64,000 bases of DNA, from positions 1,183,788 through 1,247,787 of the forward strand of contig NZ_CP145316.1 in NCBI RefSeq assembly GCF_039555295.1. Direction: 5' to 3'. The notes under the pieces are model-generated. The model had not been told where the DNA came from. It saw only the letters and a program-made list of their open reading frames with translations, and ran no database searches. Below are positions 1 through 9,558 of the stretch, in pieces. Both the position numbers and the translations under genes were made by a program. Position 1 is the stretch's first letter. Every line of letters starts with the position of its first letter. This stretch comes from Helicobacter mastomyrinus (lineage in GTDB: Bacteria > Campylobacterota > Campylobacteria > Campylobacterales > Helicobacteraceae).

Positions 1-2
1 GG

Positions 3-806
<804 letters not shown>

Positions 807-815
807 GGAGCGGAT

Positions 816-1064
816 ATGCCAAATACACAAGATTCTATCTTTGATAGCACCACCACAGAGGAGCAAAGAAATGATAATACTGCCAATGGGCAGGATTTTG
901 AAAACTTGATTGAAAAGGCAAAAGTTGTCTTAAACAAGCTAAACTCCCAAGAAATCACATTAAAAGAATCTTTAGCCCTTTATGAAAGCGGTATGCAAAG
1001 CCTAAAAAGTGCGGAGGAAATCCTAGAAAAAGCGAAGTTGCAATACCAAGAATTTAAAGAATAG
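816..1064 (+). CDS. xseB: Exodeoxyribonuclease VII small subunit
   Basis: XseB is the small accessory subunit of exonuclease VII, which degrades single-stranded DNA from either end together with XseA. The 82-residue product carries the family core near residues 29-70: FENLIEKAKVVLNKL, then LKESLALYESGMQSLKSAEE, a helical hairpin. The N-terminal 28 residues are polar and look like an unstructured extension. AAGGAG at 805-810 gives a good ribosome binding site 5 bp before the ATG. It lies between guaB and fliR in one close-packed run. xseA is not in the window. Confidence 0.92.
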   Translation: MPNTQDSIFDSTTTEEQRNDNTANGQDFENLIEKAKVVLNKLNSQEITLKESLALYESGMQSLKSAEEILEKAKLQYQEFKE

Positions 1065-1069
1065 CCCTT

Positions 1070-1846
1070 ATGGAGCTTGTCGCTTACATCACAGAGCCTA
1101 ATAGCGTCGCTGTATTTTTGCTACTACTCGCACGTTTTGGTGGGGTGTTTGCGTTTTTCCCTTTTTTTGATAATCAGCTTATTAGCATTAATGTTCGCGC
1201 AGGAATGGTGTTTTTTATGAGCGTGGCGTTTTTTCCCCTAGTCAATACGCAACTGCCCGATATCAGTATGGAGGAGTTTATCGTTGCAGTTTTGTTTGAA
1301 GTAATGTCAGGCTTTATGGCTTCTATTTGTTTGCAAATTGTGTTTGCTATGCTTAGTTTTGGCGGGGAGCTTATCAGCTTTACTATGGGGCTTACTATGG
1401 CGAGTGCTTATGACCCTGTGAGTGGGGCGCAAAAGCCTATCATTGCGCAACTCATTGCGATTTTAGGACTGCTTATCGCATTAAGCCTAGATTTTCATCA
1501 TACGATTTTTCTTATCATGTCTCATAGCCTTAGTGCCACGCCTTTAGGGGGATTTGTCTTTGAACCAAAGAGTGTGGCATATTTTGTTAAGGCTTTTGGT
1601 AATATTTTTGCTGTGGGATTCTCTATGGCTTTCCCTGTGTTAGCCATTATTCTGCTTTCTGATGTGATTTTTGGTATGATTATGAAGACCCACCCGCAAT
1701 TCAACCTTCTTGCCATAGGATTCCCTGTAAAAATCGCCATTGCTTTTGTCGTGCTGATCCTTACCATTTCTACAATTATTTATACATTCAAAAATGAGCT
1801 AAAAAATGCCTTTCTTGCGGTAGGCAAACTCTTTTTGGGGCAGTAA
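1070..1846 (+). CDS. fliR: Flagellar type III export protein FliR
   Basis: FliR is an integral membrane part of the flagellar export gate, which it builds with FliP and FliQ. The 258-residue length is normal. The protein is strongly hydrophobic with about six membrane segments. The N-terminus (VFLLLLARFGGVFAFFPFF) and the segment FSMAFPVLAIILLSDVIFG are typical of the family. The ATG follows the xseB stop by only a few bases, so expression probably continues from guaB-xseB. fliP lies about 1.2 kb downstream on the other strand, so the two gate genes are close but not in one operon. Confidence 0.95.
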   Translation: MELVAYITEPNSVAVFLLLLARFGGVFAFFPFFDNQLISINVRAGMVFFMSVAFFPLVNTQLPDISMEEFIVAVLFEVMSGFMASICLQIVFAMLSFGGELISFTMGLTMASAYDPVSGAQKPIIAQLIAILGLLIALSLDFHHTIFLIMSHSLSATPLGGFVFEPKSVAYFVKAFGNIFAVGFSMAFPVLAIILLSDVIFGMIMKTHPQFNLLAIGFPVKIAIAFVVLILTISTIIYTFKNELKNAFLAVGKLFLGQ

Positions 1847-1854
1847 AGTAATCC

Positions 1855-3018
1855 CTATAAAAGATTTTTGCGCAAAATCACTACACATTCCCTATGATGT
1901 GTATAAGGGAATTGGTCAAAAAGCCCAAATCGCGCAATACTATGCGTTTGTAAAAGGATAGATAAATCTTGTGTGAGAGTGCTAGGATTGCACGAAATGT
2001 AGATAATGCTAGGAAAACGTTGTAAAAATGCTAAAATTGCTTTATCACCTACACCGCTGCGAGGTGGGTCGATTAGCACACACTCAATATTAAAAGATGC
2101 AATATCCACATCTTTAAGGCGAAAAAAGGCACGTTCCCCACATAAAGCTTGTATACTTTCACGCGCATTAAGCCGCACGGGGGTAATGTTTGTAATATGA
2201 TTTTGTGTCATATTGTCTTTAAGCAGGGCGATAGCGGATTTTACTACTTCTGTGGCTAACACCTTTCTAAAAAATGCAGACAATATCAAAGTGAAATTCC
2301 CACTCCCACAATAAATCTCCAAAGCATCGCAAATAGGCTTAGGATAGAGTTTTTGCAGCGATGAGGCGACAAATTCAAGCATTTTAAGATTAATAAGCGG
2401 GTTTGGTTGACTAAAAGCTCCCTCTTGCTTAAAATATTGATAATGATAAGTGCCATTCAAGAGACTTAGAGATTCACATATATAAGTTTTGCCTAATACA
2501 CACTTTTGATTTTTGCTGCGTCCAACGATATGCAATGGCACATTGAGTGCTTTTGTAAGCCTATATTGCGCTTTTTGTGCCGCTTCTTCCCATAGAGAAT
2601 CTAAATGCTTATGATAAATGAGTGTGATAATCACCTCATCTTGCATACTGCACAGCAGATTACACGCATAAAGCTTGTGATGAAGGATTTGATTGTGTTG
2701 TAATATATCAAGCAGGAGTGGGAAGAGGCTTTGCAAAATGGGGAGTAAAATCGGGCATTGTGTAATGGGGACTTTATGGGCAGATTCTAAGGCACTCATT
2801 GCAAAGTGCATTGTGCCATTATCGTGATAAATCCGCCATTCCGCACGAGCGCGAAAGCCACTCTCTAGAGAATCAAAGCTTTCAATCCTCACATTTTGTT
2901 TATTGAGTAAGGGGTAAAATTCCTGTGTGGTTTGCGCAATTTTGCCTTCAAACTGCTGCTTATAGCTTAAGGCAGTGTTATTACACCCGCCACAAATGCC
3001 AAAATGCGCACATTCCAT
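1855..3018 (-). CDS. trmA: TrmA/RumA-family RNA (uracil-5-)-methyltransferase
   Basis: This is an S-adenosylmethionine-dependent methyltransferase that makes 5-methyluridine in RNA, most likely at position 54 of tRNA. The 387-residue protein shows the SAM-binding motif ALEIYCGSGNFTL, the LIDPPRSGVG motif near residue 315, and the catalytic cysteine of YISCNP near 343. The N-terminus has a Cys-rich CAHFGICGGC motif, which in related rRNA enzymes such as RlmD helps hold an iron-sulfur cluster. Substrate (tRNA or rRNA) therefore cannot be fixed from sequence alone. It converges on fliR with only 8 bp between them and follows fliP by 8 bp on the minus strand. Confidence 0.85.
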   Translation of the reverse strand: MECAHFGICGGCNNTALSYKQQFEGKIAQTTQEFYPLLNKQNVRIESFDSLESGFRARAEWRIYHDNGTMHFAMSALESAHKVPITQCPILLPILQSLFPLLLDILQHNQILHHKLYACNLLCSMQDEVIITLIYHKHLDSLWEEAAQKAQYRLTKALNVPLHIVGRSKNQKCVLGKTYICESLSLLNGTYHYQYFKQEGAFSQPNPLINLKMLEFVASSLQKLYPKPICDALEIYCGSGNFTLILSAFFRKVLATEVVKSAIALLKDNMTQNHITNITPVRLNARESIQALCGERAFFRLKDVDIASFNIECVLIDPPRSGVGDKAILAFLQRFPSIIYISCNPSTLTQDLSILLQTHSIARFGLFDQFPYTHHRECVVILRKNLL

Positions 3019-3026
3019 CTTTGCAG

Positions 3027-3842
3027 CTACTTAAATCCCTGCACGAGATTCCCAATGAGTAGATTCCACCCATCAACTAGCACAAATACTAGAATTTTAA
3101 AAGGGAGGGAAATCATCACTGGCGGGAGCATCATCATACCCATTGCCATAAGCACGGAGCTAATTACCATATCAATGACCAAGAAGGGCAGATAGAGTAA
3201 AAAACCTATCCAAAAGGCAGTTTTTAGCTCACTTATCATAAAGGCGGGTATTAGCACACTAAGAGGTACATCATCGACACTTTGGGGATTCTCAAGGTGG
3301 CGGATTCTAAAAAATAGCGCGAGGTCTTTCTCACGTGTGTTTTTAATCATAAAATCTTTAAATGGCACAATGGCGCGCTCAAATGCCTCATCATAGGAAA
3401 TCTGCTTCTCTGTATAGGGCTTAATGCCTACTTCATAGCTTTTAGTTACTACTGGCTCCATAATAAAAAAAGTCAATACAAGCGCGAGGCTTACAAGGAT
3501 TTGCGTAGGAGGAGACTGCTGTGTGCCAAGTGCGGTGCGTAAAAAAGCAAAAACAATAACAATACGTGTGAAGCTTGTCATCACAAGCACAAGGGAAGGC
3601 GCAAGCACAAGTAGAGTAATGATAAGGACGATATTAAGTGTTGTAACAAGCTCGGTAGGCTCTTGTGGTGCAGTAATAGATAAGTCTACTGAAGGCAGCA
3701 CGGGATTATTAGGGAGCGATGGGACAGAGGGGATACTTGAAGGTGATGGAAGCACAGGTGTGATATTAGAGCTTGGTTCAGCTGATAAAAAACACACGCA
3801 AATGCCATATATCCATAAAAGTTTTTTCAAAATCACTCCCAA
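3027..3842 (-). CDS. fliP: Flagellar type III export protein FliP
   Basis: FliP is the main pore component of the flagellar export gate in the inner membrane. The 271-residue product begins with a signal sequence (KKLLWIYGICVCFLSAE), then a Pro/Ser-rich linker to about residue 55. The conserved FliP core follows: LVLVMTSFTRIVIVFAFLR, then PAFMISELKTAFWIGF and the terminal helices. Length and signatures are normal for the family. It is transcribed divergently from glmU across an AT-rich gap of about 90 bp, and co-directionally with the downstream methyltransferase gene. Confidence 0.96.
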   Translation of the reverse strand: MGVILKKLLWIYGICVCFLSAEPSSNITPVLPSPSSIPSVPSLPNNPVLPSVDLSITAPQEPTELVTTLNIVLIITLLVLAPSLVLVMTSFTRIVIVFAFLRTALGTQQSPPTQILVSLALVLTFFIMEPVVTKSYEVGIKPYTEKQISYDEAFERAIVPFKDFMIKNTREKDLALFFRIRHLENPQSVDDVPLSVLIPAFMISELKTAFWIGFLLYLPFLVIDMVISSVLMAMGMMMLPPVMISLPFKILVFVLVDGWNLLIGNLVQGFK

Positions 3843-3931
3843 ATCGAAAGAATAAAGGGCGTATTATAAAATTTTGTGTGTTAAAATTACATAAATCAAG
3901 GTTTGTATCTTGCTATGCTTAAAGGAAGTGT

Positions 3932-5275
3932 ATGAATATATCAATAGTGATTCTTGCAGCAGGAGCTGGCACACGAATGAAGTCAAACACGCCAAAGGTG
4001 CTTCATAGAATCTGTGGCAAGGTAATGCTGTTTTATAGTATTGATGAGGCATTGTATTTAAGCGATGATGTGCATATCGTGCTTTATCACCAAGAAAACC
4101 TTATCAAAGAATCTGTGCTTAAAGCCTATAAAATAGCCTATGATGAAAAAAGGTTACATTTTCACACACAAGATCATATCAATTTTCCCGGCACAGCAGG
4201 CGCACTGATGCAAGGAGGCAGGGGCGCAGAATGCAAAAAACCCTTTTGCTACAAATATGATGAGGTGCTTATCCTTAATGGAGATATGCCTCTTATCCGC
4301 TCACATACGCTTCAAGCCCTATGTGCTAATAATGCGCCCATTGTAATGAGTGTGCTGCATTTAGACAATCCTAATGGCTATGGGCGTGTGGTGATAGAAA
4401 ATAATGCTGTGCAAAAAATCATCGAACAAAAAGATGCAAATGCACGAGAGTTATTGATTAAAGATGTAAATGCGGGGGTGTATAAGATTCACAAAAGCAT
4501 ATTGGAGAAGTATTTAGCGCGTATTAGTAATACAAATGCACAAAAGGAATTTTACCTCACTGATGTGATTTTTTATGCCAAGCAGGATAATGTATCCATT
4601 GCCGCGTTGATAGTAGAGGAAGCAGAATTTATGGGGGTGAATTCTAAGGTGCAGTTAGCCAATGCACAAGAGGTAATGCTCACTCGCTTAAGAGATGCTG
4701 CAATGGAGCAAGGCGTGATAATGCACCTGCCTCATACCATTTATATAGAATCTCAAGTGCGATTTTATGGAGAATGTATCATCGAGCAAGGAGTGCAAAT
4801 ACTCGGGGAATGCGAGATTAGAGATGCTCACATTAAAGCTCATAGCGTGATTGAGCAAAGCATTATAGAATCAAGCGATATAGGGCCTCTAGCTCATATC
4901 CGCCCTAAAAGTCATATCAAAAATACGCATATTGGTAATTTTGTTGAAACTAAGGCGAGTAACCTCAATGGCGTTAAGGCAGGGCATTTAAGCTATTTGG
5001 GGGATTGTGAGATTGATAGCGGGAGCAATATTGGCGCGGGAGTGATTACCTGTAATTATGATGGCAAGGCAAAGCATAAGAGCATTATAGGCAAAAATGT
5101 ATTTGTGGGAAGTGATGTGCAGCTTGTCGCCCCTGTGAAAATTGCTCAAAATACGCTTATTGGTGCAGGTAGCACGATTACAAAAGACACACAAGAGGGG
5201 GATTTGGTGCTTTCACGCACACCGCAAAAACATATCAAAAATGGCTATTTTACATTTTTTAACAAAAAACCATAA
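3932..5275 (+). CDS. glmU: Bifunctional UDP-GlcNAc pyrophosphorylase / GlcN-1-P acetyltransferase
   Basis: GlmU acetylates glucosamine-1-phosphate and then uridylates it, giving UDP-N-acetylglucosamine for peptidoglycan and lipid A. The N-terminal nucleotidyltransferase shows ILAAGAGTRMKS at residues 7-18 and the metal-binding LNGDMPL motif. From about residue 255 the chain becomes a left-handed beta-helix of hexapeptide repeats (for example IGPLAHIRPKS), with the acetyltransferase signature GAGVITCNYDG near 370. The 447-residue length is normal. glmS, which acts earlier in the same pathway, is at 25.6 kb. thiS follows 9 bp downstream. Confidence 0.97.
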   Translation: MNISIVILAAGAGTRMKSNTPKVLHRICGKVMLFYSIDEALYLSDDVHIVLYHQENLIKESVLKAYKIAYDEKRLHFHTQDHINFPGTAGALMQGGRGAECKKPFCYKYDEVLILNGDMPLIRSHTLQALCANNAPIVMSVLHLDNPNGYGRVVIENNAVQKIIEQKDANARELLIKDVNAGVYKIHKSILEKYLARISNTNAQKEFYLTDVIFYAKQDNVSIAALIVEEAEFMGVNSKVQLANAQEVMLTRLRDAAMEQGVIMHLPHTIYIESQVRFYGECIIEQGVQILGECEIRDAHIKAHSVIEQSIIESSDIGPLAHIRPKSHIKNTHIGNFVETKASNLNGVKAGHLSYLGDCEIDSGSNIGAGVITCNYDGKAKHKSIIGKNVFVGSDVQLVAPVKIAQNTLIGAGSTITKDTQEGDLVLSRTPQKHIKNGYFTFFNKKP

Positions 5276-5284
5276 GGAGCAAGT

Positions 5285-5488
5285 ATGAATAGCATTATCC
5301 TCAATGGCAAAGCATATCCATTAGATACAAACTGCACGATTCTAACGCTCATAGAGCATTTAGGCATAGCTCATAAGGCAATGGCAATAGCTATTAACAC
5401 ACAGGTGGTAAAAAAAGACTTGTGGGAAAGCTATGTGTTGCAAAATGGCGATGAAGTGGAGATTTTAGACTTTGTTGGCGGTGGGTGA
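5285..5488 (+). CDS. thiS: ThiS-like sulfur carrier protein
   Basis: This is a small ubiquitin-like sulfur carrier of 67 residues. It begins with a beta strand (SIILNGKAYPL) and ends in a C-terminal Gly-Gly-Gly tail (LDFVGGG), the site that is adenylated and converted to a thiocarboxylate for thiazole synthesis in thiamine biosynthesis. Length and tail fit ThiS. No thiF, thiG or thiH lies in the window, so the partners must be encoded elsewhere. The stop TGA is followed directly by the ATG of the cytochrome gene, so the two are probably co-translated without an obvious functional link. AAGGAG precedes the start. Confidence 0.82.
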   Translation: MNSIILNGKAYPLDTNCTILTLIEHLGIAHKAMAIAINTQVVKKDLWESYVLQNGDEVEILDFVGGG

Positions 5489-5863
5489 ATGCGGCAAATA
5501 GCGATAATATGGCTTTTTTGTGCCTTATGTATCAATATCGTATTTGCTTGCACTGGGGATTGCAAGGCTTGTCATGCAAACCTAGACTATAAAAATGATA
5601 TAAGACACGCTCCTATGCTTGTGTGTAAAAGCTGTCATACAGAGGCAAAAATGGCGCAAATTGATATGGGAAGCTGTGGGGAAGACTGCTTTGCCTGTCA
5701 CGATATGCGCAAGATTCAAACACCCATCCTTGCAAAAGAGCATATCGTGCTAAATAGCTGTATTCAGTGTCATACCAAACTTTCCAATTCGTCACTTAGC
5801 ACCGGAGAAAATATTTTTCAAAAAGGCATAAAAAGCTTTAGCAATGGACTTTTAGCTCCTTAA
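5489..5863 (+). CDS. Small periplasmic tetraheme cytochrome c
   Basis: The 124-residue protein starts with a secretion signal (MRQIAIIWLFCALCINIVFA) and then carries four CXXCH heme-binding motifs: CKACH, CKSCH, CFACH and CIQCH. Nearly every motif sits in a short Cys- and His-rich stretch, as in small multiheme c-type cytochromes that carry electrons in the periplasm. There are no membrane segments after the signal. I cannot assign a named family such as NrfH or NapC, because these keep an N-terminal anchor and are longer. It lies just upstream of frdCAB but is separated from it by a promoter, so a shared respiratory role is only a guess from position. Confidence 0.75.
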   Translation: MRQIAIIWLFCALCINIVFACTGDCKACHANLDYKNDIRHAPMLVCKSCHTEAKMAQIDMGSCGEDCFACHDMRKIQTPILAKEHIVLNSCIQCHTKLSNSSLSTGENIFQKGIKSFSNGLLAP

Positions 5864-5941
5864 GATTCTATAACATTACAATATCTGCAAAAATGAGAAT
5901 AACACAGAGAAAATATAAAAAAACTTTAATCTTTATTTGCT

Positions 5942-5947
5942 TATAAT
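5942..5947 (+). promoter_or_regulatory. Likely promoter -10 element for frdCAB
   Basis: A perfect TATAAT preceded by TGCT lies about 79 bp before the frdC start, in an AT-rich gap after the cytochrome gene. Helicobacter sigma-80 promoters depend mainly on the -10 box, so this is a credible start site for the operon. No convincing -35 box is seen. The start of transcription would be near 5954. Confidence 0.6.
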
Positions 5948-6025
5948 GTAGGCTCACCTTTTTAAAATAACCACAAGATAGCCCTTGTGTTAGCTTAATA
6001 GGTCAAACTACAAACAGGAGAACAT

Positions 6026-6796
6026 ATGCGAGAGGATAAGATAATTGAGAGTTACACAGGAGTAACGCCTCAAAGAAAAAAAAGTAATGTCCCAGCAAGG
6101 CTTGATTTTTGGCAAAGTGCGACAGGATTGTTTTTGGGGCTATTCATGTTAGCTCACTTGCTTTTTGTGTCCAGCATTCTTATCAGCAAGGAAGCGATGT
6201 ATAAGGTTACAAAGTTCTTCGAAGGAAGTATGATTTTTGGTGAAGCAGGTGAGCCAAGGATTGTTTCCGTAATTGTTGCCATTGTTATCATTGTGCTTGT
6301 AGCACACGCATTTTTAGCAATGAGAAAATTTCCTATTAACTACAAGCAATTCCTGGCACTCCGTGTTCATAAGGACTTAATGAAGCACGGCGATACGACA
6401 TATTGGGTAATCCAAGCAGCTACAGGTTTTGCTATATTTTTCCTTGCTATGCCACATGTATTTATTATGCTTACTCAGCCAGAAAATATTGGTCCTAGTG
6501 CATCTGCATATAGATTTTATCACCAAGATTTTTATCTTCTTTACGCGCTCTTGCTTTTCGCGGTTGAGTTTCACGGCTCTATTGGGCTTTATAGGCTTTG
6601 TATTAAATGGGGTTGGTTTGAAGGTTTAGGTATAAAAACTTTGCGAGCTATTAAACTTGCTCTTACTATTTTCTGCCTTGTGCTTGGTATCGCGTCATAT
6701 ATTGCTTATATGCAAATTGGACACGGACTAGATAGTAGCAAAAGCATAGAAGAATACAGAATCTTAGATGAGCACACACAAGGAAAAGGAGAATAA
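6026..6796 (+). CDS. frdC: Fumarate reductase cytochrome b subunit
   Basis: FrdC is the diheme membrane anchor of the menaquinol:fumarate reductase of Campylobacterota. It passes electrons from menaquinol to FrdB. The 256-residue protein has five hydrophobic segments, and histidines for heme ligation are visible in LAHLLFV, VLVAHAFLAM, AMPHVFIML and AVEFHGSIGLYRL. AACAGGAGA gives a ribosome binding site before the ATG at 6026. Its TAA stop is followed immediately by the ATG of frdA. The gene order C-A-B is the one known for Wolinella and Helicobacter. Confidence 0.96.
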   Translation: MREDKIIESYTGVTPQRKKSNVPARLDFWQSATGLFLGLFMLAHLLFVSSILISKEAMYKVTKFFEGSMIFGEAGEPRIVSVIVAIVIIVLVAHAFLAMRKFPINYKQFLALRVHKDLMKHGDTTYWVIQAATGFAIFFLAMPHVFIMLTQPENIGPSASAYRFYHQDFYLLYALLLFAVEFHGSIGLYRLCIKWGWFEGLGIKTLRAIKLALTIFCLVLGIASYIAYMQIGHGLDSSKSIEEYRILDEHTQGKGE

Positions 6797-8776
6797 ATGA
6801 AGGTAGTATATAGTGATGCCTTAATTATTGGAGGTGGTTTGGCAGGACTTAGGGCTTCTATAGCAGCACAACAAGTAGGCTTAAACACGATTGTATTATC
6901 TCTCGTACCGGTGAAAAGAAGCCACTCTGCTGCGGCTCAAGGTGGTATGCAAGCAAGTCTAGGAAACTCTGTAAAGAGTGATGGAGACAATGAGGATTTA
7001 CACTTTGCAGATACTGTGAAGGGAAGTGATTGGGGTTGTGATCAAGATGTAGCAAGAATGTTTGTTACCACAGCTCCTAAGGCGATTCGTGAGTTAGCAG
7101 GATTTGGTGTGCCCTGGACGAGAATCCAAAAGGGAGATAGACCTGCGGTAATTAATGGTGAAAAGGTAACTATTACCGAAGATGACTTTAGACACGGCTA
7201 TATCCATTCACGTGACTTTGGCGGCACAAAAAAATGGCGCACTTGCTATACAGCAGACGCTACCGGACATACTATGCTTTATGCAGTGGCTAATGAAGCC
7301 TATAAGCTTGGTGTGGATATCCAAGACAGAAAAGAAGCCCTCTCACTCATTCATCAAGATGGCAAATGCTATGGTGCTGTGGTGCGGGATTTAGTAACAG
7401 GTGAGCTTTCTGCATATGTTTCTAAAGGCACTCTTCTTGCCACAGGTGGCTATGGTAGAGTGTATCGCAATACCACAAATGCCGTGATTTGTGAAGGCAC
7501 AGGGGCGGCAATTGCTATGGAGACAGGTGTGGCGAAGCTTGGCAATATGGAGGCAGTGCAGTTCCACCCCACCCCGCTTGTCCCTAGCGGAATCTTACTC
7601 ACTGAGGGTTGTCGTGGTGATGGTGGTGTGCTACGTGATGTTGATGGCTATCGTTTCATGCCTGATTATGAGCCAGAAAAGAAAGAATTGGCAAGTAGAG
7701 ATGTGGTTTCACGAAGAATGCTTGAGCATATACGCAATGGCAAGGGTGTTAAATCCCCTTATGGCGATCATTTGTGGCTTGATATTTCTATCTTAGGACG
7801 CGCACACGTGGAGAGAAACTTGCGTGATGTGCAGGATATTTGCAAGACATTTGCTGGAATCGATCCTGCTACACCGGGTGTTTGGGCGCCCGTAAGACCA
7901 ATGCAGCACTATTCTATGGGTGGTGTTCGCACAAACTATAAGGGAGAGACTCATCTCAAAGGCTTATTTGCAGCGGGTGAAGTGGCTTGCTGGGATTTGC
8001 ACGGATTTAATAGACTTGGTGGAAACTCTGTGAGTGAGGCTGTGGTATCAGGTATGATTATTGGTGAATACTTTACAGAACATTGTCAAGGGGCACAAGT
8101 TGATGTGCAAACTTCCACACTTGAAAAATTTGTCCAAAAACAACAAGATTATCTTAGTGCATTGCTCAATAGCACAGGCAATGAAGATGTCTATGTGTTA
8201 AAAAATGCGATGAAAGATATTATGGATAATGATGTAGGGATTTTCCGCGATGGCAAAAGTTTGCAAGAAGCTGTTAATAAGCTTGAAGAGCTTTATAAAC
8301 GAAGTAAGAATATTCGTGTGCAAAATAAGAAAATGCACAATAACCCTGAGCTTGAAGATGCTTACCGCACACCAAAAATGCTTAAAATTGCGCTATGCGT
8401 AGCAAAAGGTGCGCTTGATAGGACAGAATCTCGTGGTGCGCACACACGTGAAGATTATCCAAAACGAGATGATGCAAATTGGCTAAAACGCACTCTCACA
8501 AGCTGGGAAAACCCAAATCAAACTTTACCAACGGTAACGTATGAAGATTTGGACATTATGAAAATGGAAATCGCGCCGGGATTCCGTGGGTATGGAGCTA
8601 AGGGTATGATTATAGAGCACCCAAATAGTGCGATTCGTCAAGCTGAAATTGACAAAATCACGCAAGAAATCCAAGCTAAAGGTGGCGATAGATACGCTTT
8701 GCAAGAAGCTTTAATGCCCTTCAATCTCCAGCCAAAATTTAAAGCAAGAAATCAACGATTAGGAGACAAACAATGA
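6797..8776 (+). CDS. frdA: Fumarate reductase flavoprotein subunit
   Basis: FrdA carries covalently bound FAD and reduces fumarate to succinate on the cytoplasmic face. The 659-residue protein has the FAD-binding motif [15 protein letters not shown] at residues 6-20 and the histidine of [12 protein letters not shown] that binds FAD. The capping-domain and active-site motifs [11 protein letters not shown] and [11 protein letters not shown], and the [14 protein letters not shown] segment, are all present. Length and motifs are those of a complete enzyme. The stop overlaps the frdB start by four bases (ATGA), which indicates translational coupling. Confidence 0.98.
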   Translation: MKVVYSDALIIGGGLAGLRASIAAQQVGLNTIVLSLVPVKRSHSAAAQGGMQASLGNSVKSDGDNEDLHFADTVKGSDWGCDQDVARMFVTTAPKAIRELAGFGVPWTRIQKGDRPAVINGEKVTITEDDFRHGYIHSRDFGGTKKWRTCYTADATGHTMLYAVANEAYKLGVDIQDRKEALSLIHQDGKCYGAVVRDLVTGELSAYVSKGTLLATGGYGRVYRNTTNAVICEGTGAAIAMETGVAKLGNMEAVQFHPTPLVPSGILLTEGCRGDGGVLRDVDGYRFMPDYEPEKKELASRDVVSRRMLEHIRNGKGVKSPYGDHLWLDISILGRAHVERNLRDVQDICKTFAGIDPATPGVWAPVRPMQHYSMGGVRTNYKGETHLKGLFAAGEVACWDLHGFNRLGGNSVSEAVVSGMIIGEYFTEHCQGAQVDVQTSTLEKFVQKQQDYLSALLNSTGNEDVYVLKNAMKDIMDNDVGIFRDGKSLQEAVNKLEELYKRSKNIRVQNKKMHNNPELEDAYRTPKMLKIALCVAKGALDRTESRGAHTREDYPKRDDANWLKRTLTSWENPNQTLPTVTYEDLDIMKMEIAPGFRGYGAKGMIIEHPNSAIRQAEIDKITQEIQAKGGDRYALQEALMPFNLQPKFKARNQRLGDKQ

Positions 8777-9522
8777 GTGCAGCAACACAACAAAGAGGAA
8801 GAATACTAACTATTCGAGCATTGAAGTTTGACCCACAAAGTGCGGTCTCAAAGCCACATTTTCGCGAATACCAAATAGAAGAAGCACATTCTATGACGGT
8901 TTTTATCGCATTGGGTATGATTAGAGAGCAGCAAGACCCGGATTTAAGCTTTGACTTTGTGTGCCGTGCAGGGATTTGCGGAAGCTGCGCGATGATGATT
9001 AATGGACGCCCACGTCTTGCGTGTAAAACACTCACACAGGATTTCGCTGATGGCATTATTACACTTATGCCACTTCCTGCATTTAAGCTTATTAAAGATT
9101 TGAGCGTGAATACAGGCGAATGGTTTGCGGGTATGACAAAACGGGTAGAGAGCTGGATACATACACAGCACGCCCCTGATATTTCTAAACTTGAAATGCC
9201 TATTGAGCCTAATGTAGCCGATGAAATCTTTGAGCTTGATAGATGTATTGAATGTGGCTGTTGTATCGCAAGCTGTGCAACTAAAGTAATGAGAGATGAT
9301 TTCGTAGGTGCTGCGGGTATGAATAGAATCGTGCGTTTTATGATTGATCCACACGATGAGCGAACTGATGAGGATTATTATGAACTTGTGGGTAATGATG
9401 ATGGTGTATTTGGCTGTATGAGCCTTATTGCTTGCCATGATACCTGTCCTAAAGAACTCCCATTGCAAAGCAAAATCGCTTATTTGCGTCGCAAAATGGT
9501 AAGTGTAGGTTTGAAGAAATAA
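8773..9522 (+). CDS. frdB: Fumarate reductase iron-sulfur subunit
   Basis: FrdB carries electrons from the cytochrome b subunit to the flavoprotein through three iron-sulfur clusters. The 249-residue chain shows the [2Fe-2S] ligands in CRAGICGSC near residue 57, the [4Fe-4S] ligands in [11 protein letters not shown] near 159, and the last cluster in [12 protein letters not shown] near 216. All expected cysteines are present. It is the third gene of frdCAB. A weak GC-rich inverted repeat (CCCCT at 9530 with AGGGG at 9543) follows the stop but lacks a clear T-run. Confidence 0.97.
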   Translation: MSAATQQRGRILTIRALKFDPQSAVSKPHFREYQIEEAHSMTVFIALGMIREQQDPDLSFDFVCRAGICGSCAMMINGRPRLACKTLTQDFADGIITLMPLPAFKLIKDLSVNTGEWFAGMTKRVESWIHTQHAPDISKLEMPIEPNVADEIFELDRCIECGCCIASCATKVMRDDFVGAAGMNRIVRFMIDPHDERTDEDYYELVGNDDGVFGCMSLIACHDTCPKELPLQSKIAYLRRKMVSVGLKK

Positions 9523-9558
9523 TCTTTTGCCCCTTTTTATAGAGGGGTAGATTCTAAG

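Noticed and set aside
5864-6025. Riboswitch in the leader of frdC or near thiS
   Set aside because: No TPP or other riboswitch core motif could be recognised.
9530-9547. Terminator after frdB (CCCCT/AGGGG)
   Set aside because: The stem is only 5 bp and no T-run follows, so it was not listed as a feature.
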